DNA of 64,000 nucleotides, taken from positions 153,361 to 217,360 of the forward strand of contig NZ_BTCK01000006.1 in the NCBI RefSeq assembly GCF_033239625.1, in the 5' to 3' direction. Source of the DNA: Paenibacillus_T sp033239625 (lineage in GTDB: Bacteria > Bacillota > Bacilli > Paenibacillales > Paenibacillaceae). Both the position numbers and the translations under genes were made by a program. Shown here in pieces: positions 45,417 through 53,732 of the stretch; the first letter of the stretch is position 1; each line of letters starts with the position of its first letter. The notes under the pieces are model-generated. The model worked only from the letters and a program-made list of their open reading frames with translations. It ran no database searches and was not told the DNA's origin.

Positions 45417-45914
45417 ATGCGTATCCCCCCGTTTGAGCGGTATTACCGTTATGTCCGTTACAGCGTCGTACTGCTGCTCGGCAGCGTCATAGGGGCGGCG
45501 GTCTACCATTCGATCTTCATGAACAATTTCAATACCGTTGCTAAATTAAATGGTCAGTTGAAGGAGCAGCTTGAACAAAGCGGGCGGGACATCTACGAGC
45601 TTCAGAAGCTGCAGAAAAAGCACACCGTCATCAAGAGCATTGTCCCTATCATTGAGGATGACGAAAAGCCGCTCAACGTGCTCGTGGAAACCGAGCTGAA
45701 GAAGCGGCTGAAGGAAGATTTGTCCGTATTCATTGGCAAAAGCATCTACTCGATCGATGAGAACGCCGACATGGCGCGGACGTTGTTGAAGAACAAGCTG
45801 TACGCCGGCATTCGCGGCGCCGATTACCAGGTCAGCATTCGCACGGTGCTCGTCGTAGATAACGTGCTGCAGGTGTGGGTGCGTGCCACTATTTACGAGC
45901 GGCCGCCGGCTTAG
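45417..45914 (+). CDS. ytrI: Sporulation membrane protein YtrI
   Basis: A 165-residue single-pass membrane protein. One N-terminal helix (YSVVLLLGSVIGAAVYHSIF, about 16-35) precedes a coiled-coil region (LNGQLKEQLEQSGRDIYELQ) and a C-terminal soluble domain of about 90 residues. This is the YtrI layout; the domain probably lies outside the mother-cell membrane facing the forespore. It forms an operon with ytrH, ended by the hairpin at 45974-46010. Confidence 0.88.
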   Translation: MRIPPFERYYRYVRYSVVLLLGSVIGAAVYHSIFMNNFNTVAKLNGQLKEQLEQSGRDIYELQKLQKKHTVIKSIVPIIEDDEKPLNVLVETELKKRLKEDLSVFIGKSIYSIDENADMARTLLKNKLYAGIRGADYQVSIRTVLVVDNVLQVWVRATIYERPPA

Positions 45915-45973
45915 GAGCCGAGTGATAACAATAGGTCAAAGCCAAAGTCTATAAGTAATTGACTCATATGCAG

Positions 45974-46010
45974 AAAAAGCGTGACTTAGCCTTAGCTAAG
46001 CACGCTTTTT
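45974..46010 (+). terminator. Terminator after ytrHI
   Basis: AAAAAGCGTG/CACGCTTTTT plus TTAGC/GCTAA form the stem; CTTCTTT follows. Confidence 0.9.
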
Positions 46011-46062
46011 CTTCTTTCGACAGGACGCCAACGTCAGTCTTCGTCACTAGGCCTGCCCAAGA

Positions 46063-46182
46063 AGGTGCAGATATGCCCCTACATTCAGCCCTCAAAGCCG
46101 ATCGGCTCCTCATAGGTGCAGATCTGCACCTACATTCAGCTCCTATAGCCAATCGACCTCTCATAGGTGCAGATTTGCACCT
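46063..46182. repeat. 51-bp tandem repeat of an 18-bp palindrome
   Basis: AGGTGCAGATATGCCCCT (46063-46080), the perfect palindrome AGGTGCAGATCTGCACCT (46114-46131) and AGGTGCAGATTTGCACCT (46165-46182) recur at exactly 51 bases. The spacer also repeats (ACATTCAGC). A frame on the plus strand stays open through it with a 17-residue repeat, but it crosses the ytrI terminator and has no convincing ribosome binding site. Confidence 0.85.
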
Positions 46183-46196
46183 ACAGTCCGCTGCCT

Positions 46197-47435
46197 CTAT
46201 TCGTCATATCGTTTGGCAACGATGACCGCGTTATGCCCGCCGAAGCCGAATGAGTTGGACAATCCGATGGCGAGCGGACGCTTGATCGCCTGATTGGGTA
46301 CGTTCGTCAACCCGCATGACGCATCAAGCTTCTCCAGATTGGCAGTTGGCGGGACGATGCCTTCGCGCAGGCTCTGAATAAGCGCGACGGCTTCTACGCC
46401 GCCTGCTGCGCCTAGCATATGGCCGAGCATCGATTTATTCGCTGTGACTGGAATGTGATCCGCCCGCTCCCCGAACAATCGGCTGATCGCCTGTCCTTCC
46501 GAATGGTCGCCGACGCCTGTGCTTGTCGCATGTGCGCTGATTACATCTACATCCTCAGGTGTAATGGCGGCGTCTGCAAGCGCATGGCGCATGGCAAGCT
46601 GAGCGCCCGCTCCCTCCGGATGCGAGGCAACCATATGATAGGCATCCGAGCTTGCGCCATAACCGATGATTTCACCATAGATTCGCGCATCGCGCCGCTT
46701 CGCATGGGACAACGATTCGAGAACGACTATGCCCGCGCCTTCGGACATAACGAACCCGTCCCGCTGTTCATCGAACGGACGACTTGCCAACGCCGGTTCC
46801 TCGTTGCGGGTAGACAATGCTGTTGCATTGCCGAAGCTGGCAAGCGACAGCTCCGTAATCGCCGCCTCCGCCCCACCTGCAATTACGATATCTACAAGAC
46901 CAAGCCGGATAAGCCGCAGCGCTTCACCGATCGCGGTATTGCCGATGGAGCAGGCTGTAACAGGAGAGAGCGTTGGACCAAGCGCTCCATACCGGATGCT
47001 GATCGTCGCTGCCGCCATGTTCGAGATCATCATCGGCACGAGTAGTGGCGATACCCGCTCCGGTCCACGCTCTCTCAATGTCCCATCTTGTTCGAGCATC
47101 GTAGTAAGCCCGCCTATACCAGAACCGACATATACGCCTACTCTCTCTCGATCCGCTTGTTCCATGTTTAATCCCGCGTCTGCAACAGCTTCTTCCGCAG
47201 CTGCCAGTGCGAATTGAACGAAACGGTCCATCTTCCGAGCATCCTTCCGGCCGAAGCGGCCTTCCGCATCGAATCCCGTTACAACACCTGCGATTCTACT
47301 GCGCAGCCTGCTCGCATCGATCCCTTCGATTGCCTGGATGCCCGACTCGCCTCGAATAAGCCGCTCCCACATGGAACCTGTATTTTGACCTAACGGTGAA
47401 ATGACTCCCATCCCTGTTACGACCGCTCTTTCCAT
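46197..47435 (-). CDS. fabF: 3-oxoacyl-[acyl-carrier-protein] synthase II
   Basis: A 412-residue condensing enzyme that extends acyl-ACP with malonyl-ACP. The thiolase-fold triad is intact: Cys in VTACSIGNTA (about 163), His in ISAHATSTGVGD (about 303) and His in NKSMLGHMLGAAGG (about 340). The start is ATG 47435, eight bases after GAAGGGA. It stands alone, not beside fabH or acpP, and is divergent from an XRE regulator; a FapR-like operator lies 41 bases upstream. A second main-pathway fabF elsewhere is likely, so this may be a specialised copy. Confidence 0.93.
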   Translation of the reverse strand: MERAVVTGMGVISPLGQNTGSMWERLIRGESGIQAIEGIDASRLRSRIAGVVTGFDAEGRFGRKDARKMDRFVQFALAAAEEAVADAGLNMEQADRERVGVYVGSGIGGLTTMLEQDGTLRERGPERVSPLLVPMMISNMAAATISIRYGALGPTLSPVTACSIGNTAIGEALRLIRLGLVDIVIAGGAEAAITELSLASFGNATALSTRNEEPALASRPFDEQRDGFVMSEGAGIVVLESLSHAKRRDARIYGEIIGYGASSDAYHMVASHPEGAGAQLAMRHALADAAITPEDVDVISAHATSTGVGDHSEGQAISRLFGERADHIPVTANKSMLGHMLGAAGGVEAVALIQSLREGIVPPTANLEKLDASCGLTNVPNQAIKRPLAIGLSNSFGFGGHNAVIVAKRYDE

Positions 47436-47475
47436 TGCAATCATTCCCTTCATCGTTTCATCTCTTATGATTGAC

Positions 47476-47492
47476 TTAGTACCTGGTATTAA
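47476..47492. promoter_or_regulatory. FapR-like operator upstream of fabF
   Basis: TTAGTACCTGGTATTAA is a near-perfect palindrome that matches the TTAGTACC-type operator of FapR, the malonyl-CoA-sensing repressor of lipid synthesis genes in Bacillus. It lies 41 bases before fabF and within a possible plus-strand promoter (TTGACT 47471-47476, 17 bases, TATCAT 47494-47499). Confidence 0.65.
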
Positions 47493-47517
47493 GTATCATG
47501 TCACAGGGATTATCCTA

Positions 47518-47546
47518 TTACAAGTTGTTGGTTATCCTAGTATAAT
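47518..47546 (+). promoter_or_regulatory. Probable sigma-A promoter of the XRE gene
   Basis: TTACAA (47518-47523), a 17-base spacer and TATAAT (47541-47546), 118 bases before the XRE start. Confidence 0.55.
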
Positions 47547-47664
47547 GAGTACTATTACTACTTCTAATCCGAAACAAGAAATCTCTGATATGAATCCGTT
47601 CAGCAAATGAGATGTTGATTTAATAAGGGGATTGTTCGATTCCAATTCGAAAGGATGACCGACA

Positions 47665-48516
47665 ATGAATCATGCGGCGCGGCTGGCAGCTCTATCCGCT
47701 TTCTTAAAGAACCAGCGCTCGAAGTTATCGCCGGAGACGGTCGGATTGCCTGCGGGCATTCGGAGAAGGACAGCGGGACTTAGAAGAGAAGAAGTGGCGC
47801 AGCTGGCGGGCGTCAGCACGACTTGGTATACATGGCTGGAACAAGGGAGAGATATTCAAGCCTCCCCGCAAGTGCTGGACGCGGTGGCAGGCGCGCTTCG
47901 GTTGACGCGGGATGAGCGCAGCTACTTATTCTCGCTGGCACTGGATGCAGGAAGCAGCAGCGGGACCGCAGCCTCTCAGCCTGAGCCAACACCCGAGTTA
48001 TCGCATTCGCTGCTGCGCATTCTGAAGGAACTGAGATATTGCCCGACGATCGTTTCGGATCGACGATGCCGAATCGTAGGCTGGAATGAAGCGGCTGCAC
48101 ATGTGTTTCTGGATTTCGGTCTTATACCGGCAGAAGAGCGCAATATGATCTCGCTGCTGTTCTCCCGCCAGGAATTGAAGCGGCTTGCGATCAACTGGGA
48201 ACATTTCGCCAGCGGCTTTCTAGCCATCTTCCGTTCGTACTACGGCCAGTATGTGGAGGACAGCTGGTATGAGCAGTTTCTTCGCGACATGTCCGAACAG
48301 CATCCCGACTTTCAGCCGTTATGGGAGCGCAGCCATGTGAGCACGGCTCCTGAAGTGATTATCGAATTCCGCCACGCGAAGGCGGGCAAAATGCAATTCC
48401 AGCTCAGCTCGCTGCAGCAGCATGGCGACACCGACCTCCGGCTCAGCGTGTATACGCCAGCACCGGATACACCAACGGAGAGCAAGCTGCGCAAGCTGCT
48501 TGACTCACCAAGTTAA
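47665..48516 (+). CDS. XRE-family regulator with MmyB-like ligand-binding domain
   Basis: A 283-residue protein. An N-terminal helix-turn-helix (LRREEVAQLAGVSTTWYTWLEQGRD, about 39-63) is followed by a PAS-like MmyB ligand domain (about 110-270) with IVGWNEAAAHVFLDFG. The segment GIRRRTAGLRREEVAQLAGVS is typical of the MmyB-like family. One structurally studied member binds a fatty acid, and this gene is divergent from fabF, so a lipid ligand and control of fabF are reasonable inferences. AAAGGATG precedes the ATG. Confidence 0.9.
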   Translation: MNHAARLAALSAFLKNQRSKLSPETVGLPAGIRRRTAGLRREEVAQLAGVSTTWYTWLEQGRDIQASPQVLDAVAGALRLTRDERSYLFSLALDAGSSSGTAASQPEPTPELSHSLLRILKELRYCPTIVSDRRCRIVGWNEAAAHVFLDFGLIPAEERNMISLLFSRQELKRLAINWEHFASGFLAIFRSYYGQYVEDSWYEQFLRDMSEQHPDFQPLWERSHVSTAPEVIIEFRHAKAGKMQFQLSSLQQHGDTDLRLSVYTPAPDTPTESKLRKLLDSPS

Positions 48517-48638
48517 CAGACCGCTAATAGGCACTTTATTCTGATGTACCGGGTTGCAACGTCGCTCTTTACGCACATTGCGGGGCTTGCCCCTTTTTAT
48601 GCTACAATAAGTCTATTAAGAATGAAGGAGCTAACACC

Positions 48639-48938
48639 ATGTACATACTGCACTGGCTGTTGACCATAGCCATTATTGTCACTTCGGTTGTATCTGTAAC
48701 TTACAGCTTCAAAGCTAGACGTTCTCCCGATCCGATCGTTCGCGGACTGAATGGAGCACGCACGAACATCAGCATGGGCGCGATGCTGATTATGATCGCA
48801 CTGTTCCAGATGCTTGCTTTCTCCGGTTCTACGCTGAAGGTCGTAATCGGCGCTGTACTGCTCGTTCTAGGCGTATTCAACATCTTCGCCGGACTGCGCA
48901 ATCAGAGCACGTATCGCCAGCTTGCGAAGCGAGGATAA
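48639..48938 (+). CDS. ytpI: YtpI-like membrane protein
   Basis: A 99-residue membrane protein with three helices: LHWLLTIAIIVTSVVSVTYS at the start, ISMGAMLIMIALFQML and LKVVIGAVLLVLGVFNIFAG. The intervening KARRSPDPIVRGLNGARTNI and the C-terminal NQSTYRQLAKRG fit YtpI. Its function is unknown. In B. subtilis it neighbours ytoI and the dnaE-ytrHI region, as here. GAAGGAG precedes the ATG. Confidence 0.85.
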   Translation: MYILHWLLTIAIIVTSVVSVTYSFKARRSPDPIVRGLNGARTNISMGAMLIMIALFQMLAFSGSTLKVVIGAVLLVLGVFNIFAGLRNQSTYRQLAKRG

Positions 48939-48957
48939 GGATTTCTAGTTGGACAAT

Positions 48958-49001
48958 AAAAGGGTTGAGCAGTCGTGTTACTTCTGCTCAACCCTTTTTT
49001 C
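48958..49001. terminator. Bidirectional terminator after ytpI
   Basis: AGGGTTGAGCAG (48961-48972) pairs with CTGCTCAACCCT (48984-48995), with A and T runs on the two sides. Confidence 0.9.
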
Positions 49002-49019
49002 TGCAATCAATGAATGTCC

Positions 49020-49796
49020 TTACAGCTCGCCCCAATAAATCTCGGTCTCGTATTCGAAAGGCACGAGTCCGTCCTGCTCATTCTGATCGAAGATCGAACG
49101 GAGCTCCTTCATCATCGGTGCATACTGTGGATGCTCTGGCGTAGGAATATAAGAAGACGAGTGCATACGGCCGCTTAATCCTTCATAATCAAACGACTGG
49201 CTATAAATGAATCTTGCCTCTTCCATCGGCTTCGGCGCATAGAAAGCAGCGAGATCCGAAGGCGATATATTCTTATGCATCAGCTTCGCATAATCGATGC
49301 CATACGTATGGAGCAGCCGATCATAAGCTTCGCGAAACGGCGTGCCGCTAATGATGCGCGAATTCCAGATCAGAACGACTTGTCCGCCTGGCCTCAGGAT
49401 ACGTGCAAACTCTTGACGCGCTGCAGCGCGGTCAAACCAGTGGAACGCTTGCGCACATACGATGAAATCAACGGAACTGTCCGGAAGGCCGGTTGCTTCT
49501 GCAGAACCCGAAACCGCTTGAAACTTCGGATTGGCGCCAAGCTTCTGCTCCGCTGCCTCGCGCATTTCTTTGTTCGGCTCTACGGCAATCACTTGACTGC
49601 CTTGATTCAGGAGCAGCTCGGAGAACTTGCCCGTACCTGCCCCAACATCGGCAATGATGCTGGTCTCGCTCAAGCCAATTCCTTTATAAAGATGTGCAAT
49701 CGCCTCAACCGGGTAACTAGGCCGGTATTTCACATAAGCATCCACCCGATTCGAGAACCTTTCTTTACTGTCCATTTCCGCTCCTGATGGCATCAT
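49020..49796 (-). CDS. Class I SAM-dependent methyltransferase (YcgJ-like)
   Basis: A 258-residue methyltransferase. Motif I is IIADVGAGTGKFSELLL, motif II AVEPNKEMRE and a post-I acidic site lies near GLPDSSVDFIVCAQAFHWFD, a pattern of the UbiE/YcgJ-like group. The N-terminus FSNRVDAYVKYRPSYP is typical of this family. The substrate is unknown. AGGAGG lies four bases before ATG 49796, and a second start at 49775 (MDSKERFSN) has its own AGGAG. It sits between ytpI and ytoI, which are adjacent in B. subtilis. Confidence 0.88.
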   Translation of the reverse strand: MMPSGAEMDSKERFSNRVDAYVKYRPSYPVEAIAHLYKGIGLSETSIIADVGAGTGKFSELLLNQGSQVIAVEPNKEMREAAEQKLGANPKFQAVSGSAEATGLPDSSVDFIVCAQAFHWFDRAAARQEFARILRPGGQVVLIWNSRIISGTPFREAYDRLLHTYGIDYAKLMHKNISPSDLAAFYAPKPMEEARFIYSQSFDYEGLSGRMHSSSYIPTPEHPQYAPMMKELRSIFDQNEQDGLVPFEYETEIYWGEL

Positions 49797-49817
49797 TCTG
49801 CCTCCTCTTCTATTCGA

Positions 49818-51182
49818 CTATGGCTCAATGGTCTGTACCGTCAGCATCGCCTTAGCCGCTAATCCGCGGCTGTCCGCAACCTCAACCTCCAGCTTGGACA
49901 ACTTGCGTCCGATCTCTAGCGCGCGAGGGGTCAGACGAATGTCGCTGTCGATTTGCACCGGACGCATGAAATAGGTCGTCAAGCTTTCGATGACGTAATC
50001 GTGTTTGCCGACAATGCGCACGAACCGCCTTGCCGCCTCCATCATGAGCGCGGCAAGCACGCCTTCGGACACCGTGCCGAGCGGCCCTGACATTTGCGGC
50101 ATTATTTTGCCAGTATAATGATATTCGTACTGATCGACGCCAACTTCCACTTCTTCCTGGACGAAGCCATCCCACATGAGATCATCGAATGTCTGGCCCG
50201 TCTCCCGATGTTTGCCTGCATATCGCATCGCATCCAGTACGTCCTTGCGGCTGACGACGCCCAGCAGCTTCCGATGACGGTCAACGACAGGCAGCAGATC
50301 GATACCTTCGTTAGCCATTGTATGGGCTGCCGATATAACGGCAATGTTCGGCGCGATCGTAATCGGATGTTTCGTCATCAATCGGTCAACAAGCGTGTCA
50401 TCCTGTGCGCCGATCACATCTTTGCTTGCGATCATGCCGATAACGCGGCCCCGTTCATCAATGACGGGGAAGCGGAACATGCCGGAGTCGGCAGACAGCC
50501 GATGATAGTCCGACGCAACATCCGTTGGCCGAAGCACCTGCGCCGGCTTGCTCATCGCGACAATGTCTTCGACGAGCATGATTTTGCGCTTGATGAGACG
50601 GTCGTACATCGCGCGGTTGATCATCGACGCAACGGTGAACGTATCATAACGAGATACGATGATCGGCAGCTCCCGTTCGTCTGCGAGCCGCTTCATCTCT
50701 TCGCCTGGTGCGAAGCCGCCGGTGACAAGCACGCCAGCTCCCTGCTCCAGCGCAACGCGATGCGCATTCTCGCGGTTGCCGACGATAAGCAGGCTGCCCT
50801 CATCGATATAGCGAAGCATCGCTTCAAGCTCCATGGCGCCGATGGCGAATTTGTTCAACGTTTTGTCCAAACCGTTCTCGCCGCCATGCACGCGCCCTTC
50901 GACCATCTCCGCTACCTCGCGGAAGGTAAGCTGAATCGAATTGCCTCTGCTGCGCTTCTCGATTCGAACCGTTCCGATCCTCTCGCGCGTGCTGACGATA
51001 CCGGAAGCTTCCGCTTCCTTGATCGCCTTGTAGGCTGTACCTTCGCTGACGCCGAGCGATTTGGCGATGGCGCGCACCGATATTTTGGAGCCGATCTCCA
51101 GCTGTTCAATGGCCGCCAAGATTTGCTCGTGCTTCGTTAGAGCTGCATCGCCGTCGATGCCTGTGCCCCCGTTCTTCGTCAT
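49818..51182 (-). CDS. ytoI: YtoI: HTH-DRTGG-CBS-hotdog regulator
   Basis: A 454-residue multidomain protein. An N-terminal winged helix (ISVRAIAKSLGVSEGTAYKAIKEAE, about 36-60) is followed by a DRTGG domain (about 85-190), two CBS modules (about 200-315, with ASDYHRLSADSGMFRFPVIDERG and GIDLLPVVDRHRKLLGVVSRKD) and a C-terminal hotdog thioesterase-like domain (about 330-454). This order is YtoI. CBS pairs usually bind adenine nucleotides, and the hotdog may bind an acyl-CoA, so a metabolite-sensing regulator is inferred; no target is known. Confidence 0.92.
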   Translation of the reverse strand: MTKNGGTGIDGDAALTKHEQILAAIEQLEIGSKISVRAIAKSLGVSEGTAYKAIKEAEASGIVSTRERIGTVRIEKRSRGNSIQLTFREVAEMVEGRVHGGENGLDKTLNKFAIGAMELEAMLRYIDEGSLLIVGNRENAHRVALEQGAGVLVTGGFAPGEEMKRLADERELPIIVSRYDTFTVASMINRAMYDRLIKRKIMLVEDIVAMSKPAQVLRPTDVASDYHRLSADSGMFRFPVIDERGRVIGMIASKDVIGAQDDTLVDRLMTKHPITIAPNIAVISAAHTMANEGIDLLPVVDRHRKLLGVVSRKDVLDAMRYAGKHRETGQTFDDLMWDGFVQEEVEVGVDQYEYHYTGKIMPQMSGPLGTVSEGVLAALMMEAARRFVRIVGKHDYVIESLTTYFMRPVQIDSDIRLTPRALEIGRKLSKLEVEVADSRGLAAKAMLTVQTIEP

Positions 51183-51242
51183 GCTGACAGCCCCCTGTTA
51201 TGATCTATCCTGCTGCTCACCGCGAACGCTTCATGCACAACA

Positions 51243-51274
51243 AAAGCCCGGTACCCTGCCGGGCATCGGGCTTT
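51243..51274 (-). terminator. Terminator after the small membrane gene
   Basis: AAAGCCCG and CGGGCTTT form the stem, with inner GGCAGG-type pairing; TTTTGTTG follows on the minus strand. Confidence 0.75.
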
Positions 51275-51276
51275 GC

Positions 51277-51570
51277 TCATTGTTTCGAACGACGATAGCG
51301 CATCTGCGCTTGAACGGGCTGCTGCAGACGACGTTCCCACATCGCGTTGCGTTCACGCTTGATCTGCGCAAGCCGCTGCTTCTGCCGTTCCTTGACCCCG
51401 AACAATAGATACAGCTGCGCGCTAATCACAATGAGAGCAAAGCCAAGCCATACAATTCCGAATACCGTACTAAGCGTCCAGCTCTGCCCAAACTCTATAC
51501 GAGGCAGCGCGTACAGCACCATCGCAATCGCGACAGCCAGATAAATGACGTTGCGGATTGTTCCAGACAT
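51277..51570 (-). CDS. Small two-helix membrane protein with basic tail
   Basis: A 97-residue protein. Two membrane segments (NVIYLAVAIAMVLYALPRI and VFGIVWLGFALIVISAQLYLL) are followed by a basic, Gln/Arg-rich cytoplasmic tail (KERQKQRLAQIKRERNAMWE). I do not recognise the family. The start is ATG 51570, seven bases after GGAGG. The terminator at 51243-51274 separates it from ytoI. Confidence 0.7.
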   Translation of the reverse strand: MSGTIRNVIYLAVAIAMVLYALPRIEFGQSWTLSTVFGIVWLGFALIVISAQLYLLFGVKERQKQRLAQIKRERNAMWERRLQQPVQAQMRYRRSKQ

Positions 51571-51707
51571 TGAGAATCCTCCTCGCATTACCCTAATAGG
51601 CGTAAGCACATTCCATTCGCCATATAAGACGTATCGATGCGCTTGTCCCTATTAACGTATGCGAGCGATTCACGCATTAGACCGTTCGTCCGCCGCCCTG
51701 CTTGCGG

Positions 51708-52043
51708 TTAATCGAGCAGCGACTTCAAGCCTTCGCCTAGAATCCGATTCACGTCCTCGAACAGGACAGAAAACCGCCGTTCCGCTTCAAAATAACGACT
51801 GATCAGCGGATTAAGCGTCAGTACCTCATACAACTTATTCATTTGTTCTAGCTCAACAGGCGATGGCTCTTCTCCGCTCATCATCTGATGCTGCAGCATA
51901 TGCTGCCGTTCCATGAAGCCTTCCAGCGAGCGCTTGGCGTCTGCATCGCCATCAACCGCACGCTTAGCTGCTTGAAGCGCCTGCGCCTCTGCCGATTCGC
52001 GAAGCGACTTCGCCAATTCATAGGCTTTATCGTATACGTTCAT
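51708..52043 (-). CDS. yheA: YheA-like protein (YmcA/YlbF family)
   Basis: A 111-residue all-helical protein of the YlbF/YmcA superfamily, with the pattern VYDKAYELAKSLRESAEAQAL and NPLISRYFEAERRFSVLFEDVN. The best fit is YheA (UPF0342). In B. subtilis yheA adjoins yheC and yheD, and here it lies divergently before the five-gene YheC/YheD cluster, which supports the call. YlbF and YmcA act in RNase Y complexes; the role of YheA itself is not known. Confidence 0.85.
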   Translation of the reverse strand: MNVYDKAYELAKSLRESAEAQALQAAKRAVDGDADAKRSLEGFMERQHMLQHQMMSGEEPSPVELEQMNKLYEVLTLNPLISRYFEAERRFSVLFEDVNRILGEGLKSLLD

Positions 52044-52353
52044 CTTTATCCACTCCTAATGACCGCGAATTGCATCATACTACATCGATCATACCACTCT
52101 GCATGCTGCTCAGCCAAGATATTGTAAGCAATTGTTTAAGAGGTTGGTCAAAATTTTGTTGGTGCTGACAACCGTACGTTTGAACACGCTGTTTCGCCAA
52201 ACGTTGGGCTCGTAATCAGTCGTCCTACTTACGAAAGTCGCAATGTGGCCAATCACCAAGGGATAGATGTCCTCATATGATGAACTAATTCGTGCAAAAC
52301 ACCTATAGCCCTTCTATTCAACGTCAACGCTCCCGCTTGGAAGGAGATTTACG
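52044..52353. other. yheA-YheC/D cluster intergenic region
   Basis: A region of 310 bases with no gene. A diverged MITE-like copy, R8, is at 52139-52187 (AGAGGTTGGTCAAA on the left; GTGCTGACAACCGTACG then TTTGAACAC on the right). The rest should hold the promoter of the spore gene cluster; I found only weak sigma-E-like matches (CATATGAT near 52277). Confidence 0.55.
52139..52187. repeat. MITE-like repeat, copy R8 (short, diverged)
   Basis: AGAGGTTGGTCAAA starts the copy, and GGTGCTGACAACCGTACG with TTTGAACAC ends it. The middle is lost, as in R4. Confidence 0.65.
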
Positions 52354-53718
52354 ATGCTCAAATCCAAAGTCGCCGTCCATGCGGTCAGCTTCGGCCTTCT
52401 GCCGGACGATGCGATCATGCTGGGCGAATCTTATCTGAAGCAGTGGAAAATCCCGACAGCCCAGCCGATTACACTCCGGCTTGGCGCTTATCGCCAGCCA
52501 ATCAAGGTCGTATCTGTCGCCCGCTATGACGGCATGCGCATCAATCAAAGCCTTGCCCGGCGAATCGGTCTCTCGAGCAGCGCTACACTGCGCCTGCACT
52601 ATTCCGAGAAAACGTCGACTCTCTCGCTTGGTCCGATCATCGGCGTACTCATTAGCCGTGATTACCCGAACCTTCCGGATCGGCCGTTCGGCTCTATTAC
52701 GATGTTCTGTAAGGAGCTCGTTGACGGCTGCGCGAATGAAGGCGCACATGTCTTTTTTTTCACCCCTAACGGAATTACCGAAGACTCGGAAACGGTTGAA
52801 GGCTGGGTATTCAACAATGCTTGGAAGCGAATATCGATGCCGTACCCGGACATCGTCAACAATCGGCTTACGTCGCGCAAGCTCGAGAACAAACCGAATG
52901 TGCAGCAGTTTCTGAAGGAAATCAAAATGCGCCATTCCGCTCACGTCTTCAATGAGAAGTTTCTCGACAAGCACGAGGTATTCGATGCGCTCAAGAGTGA
53001 TCACAAGCTGATCCGGTATTTGCCTGAGTCCCACCTGCTGCGCAATTATACGATGCTGAAGGCGATGTGTTCCAAATATGATTCGGTCTTTCTGAAGCCG
53101 GTCAGGGGCAGCCTCGGCAAAGGCATCATCAAGATTACGCGCACGGATAACGGCGGCTATCAAGCGATGTTCACAACGACAGCGGGCACACGCAAGCAGC
53201 AATTCGCATCTCTGGTGAAGCTGTTCTCCTCTATTAATGTCAAAATGAAAACGGTCCGTTACCAGGTTCAGCAAGGTCTAACGCTTATCGACATCGCGAA
53301 GCGCCCCGTCGATTTCCGTGCGCTCGTACAGAAGAACGCCTCTGGCAAATGGACGGTGACTTCCATTGTCGCACGGACTGCGGGCGGCGCGCATTTCGTA
53401 TCCAATCTTGCGCGCGGCGGTACGCTGAGCACCGTGAAAGAAGCGATCGGGAAGTCGAATCTGCTCGCTGCAAGACAGGAAGCGCCTGAACGATTGCAGC
53501 GGGCCGCGCTTGAGATCGCAGAAGGAATCGATCAGCATATCCCGGCTCACTTCGGCGAGCTTGGCATCGACCTCGCCGTCGATACATCCGGACGCGTCTG
53601 GCTGCTCGAAGTGAACTCTAAGCCTTCCAAGAATGATAATACGCCGCTGACCGAACTCAAAATTCGTCCGTCAGTGTTAAGAATGATTCAATACAGCCGG
53701 TATTTGTCCGGCTTTTAA
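52354..53718 (+). CDS. YheC/YheD-family ATP-grasp coat-associated protein 1
   Basis: A 454-residue protein with an extra N-terminal beta-rich domain (about 1-100, ending GPIIGVLISRDYP), the family's middle domain with PYPDIVNNRLTSRKLE, and a C-terminal ATP-grasp fold (about 200-450). The ATP loop FLKPVRGSLGKGI keeps both Lys and Gly residues, and the metal-binding WLLEVNSKPSKND is intact. Other members of this family are spore-coat associated; the ATP-grasp reaction is unknown. GGAAGGAG precedes the ATG. It is the first of five consecutive relatives. Confidence 0.92.
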   Translation: MLKSKVAVHAVSFGLLPDDAIMLGESYLKQWKIPTAQPITLRLGAYRQPIKVVSVARYDGMRINQSLARRIGLSSSATLRLHYSEKTSTLSLGPIIGVLISRDYPNLPDRPFGSITMFCKELVDGCANEGAHVFFFTPNGITEDSETVEGWVFNNAWKRISMPYPDIVNNRLTSRKLENKPNVQQFLKEIKMRHSAHVFNEKFLDKHEVFDALKSDHKLIRYLPESHLLRNYTMLKAMCSKYDSVFLKPVRGSLGKGIIKITRTDNGGYQAMFTTTAGTRKQQFASLVKLFSSINVKMKTVRYQVQQGLTLIDIAKRPVDFRALVQKNASGKWTVTSIVARTAGGAHFVSNLARGGTLSTVKEAIGKSNLLAARQEAPERLQRAALEIAEGIDQHIPAHFGELGIDLAVDTSGRVWLLEVNSKPSKNDNTPLTELKIRPSVLRMIQYSRYLSGF

Positions 53719-53732
53719 TTCGGAGGTCGACT

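Noticed and set aside
46063..46182. CRISPR array
   Set aside because: Repeats are 18-bp full palindromes at a 51-bp period, but the spacers are themselves similar to one another and no cas genes occur in the window.
45959..46225. 88-residue frame with a 17-residue repeat (IGADLHLHSA)
   Set aside because: It runs through the ytrI terminator and the palindrome array, has no convincing ribosome binding site and ends inside fabF; the repeat is better explained at DNA level.
47401..47610. 69-residue frame in the fabF-XRE promoter region
   Set aside because: It overlaps the start of fabF on the other strand, the FapR box and the promoter elements; no ribosome binding site.
52200..52353. Sigma-E or sigma-K promoter before the YheC/D cluster
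   Set aside because: Only partial -10 matches (CATATGAT) without a correctly spaced -35; not strong enough to call.
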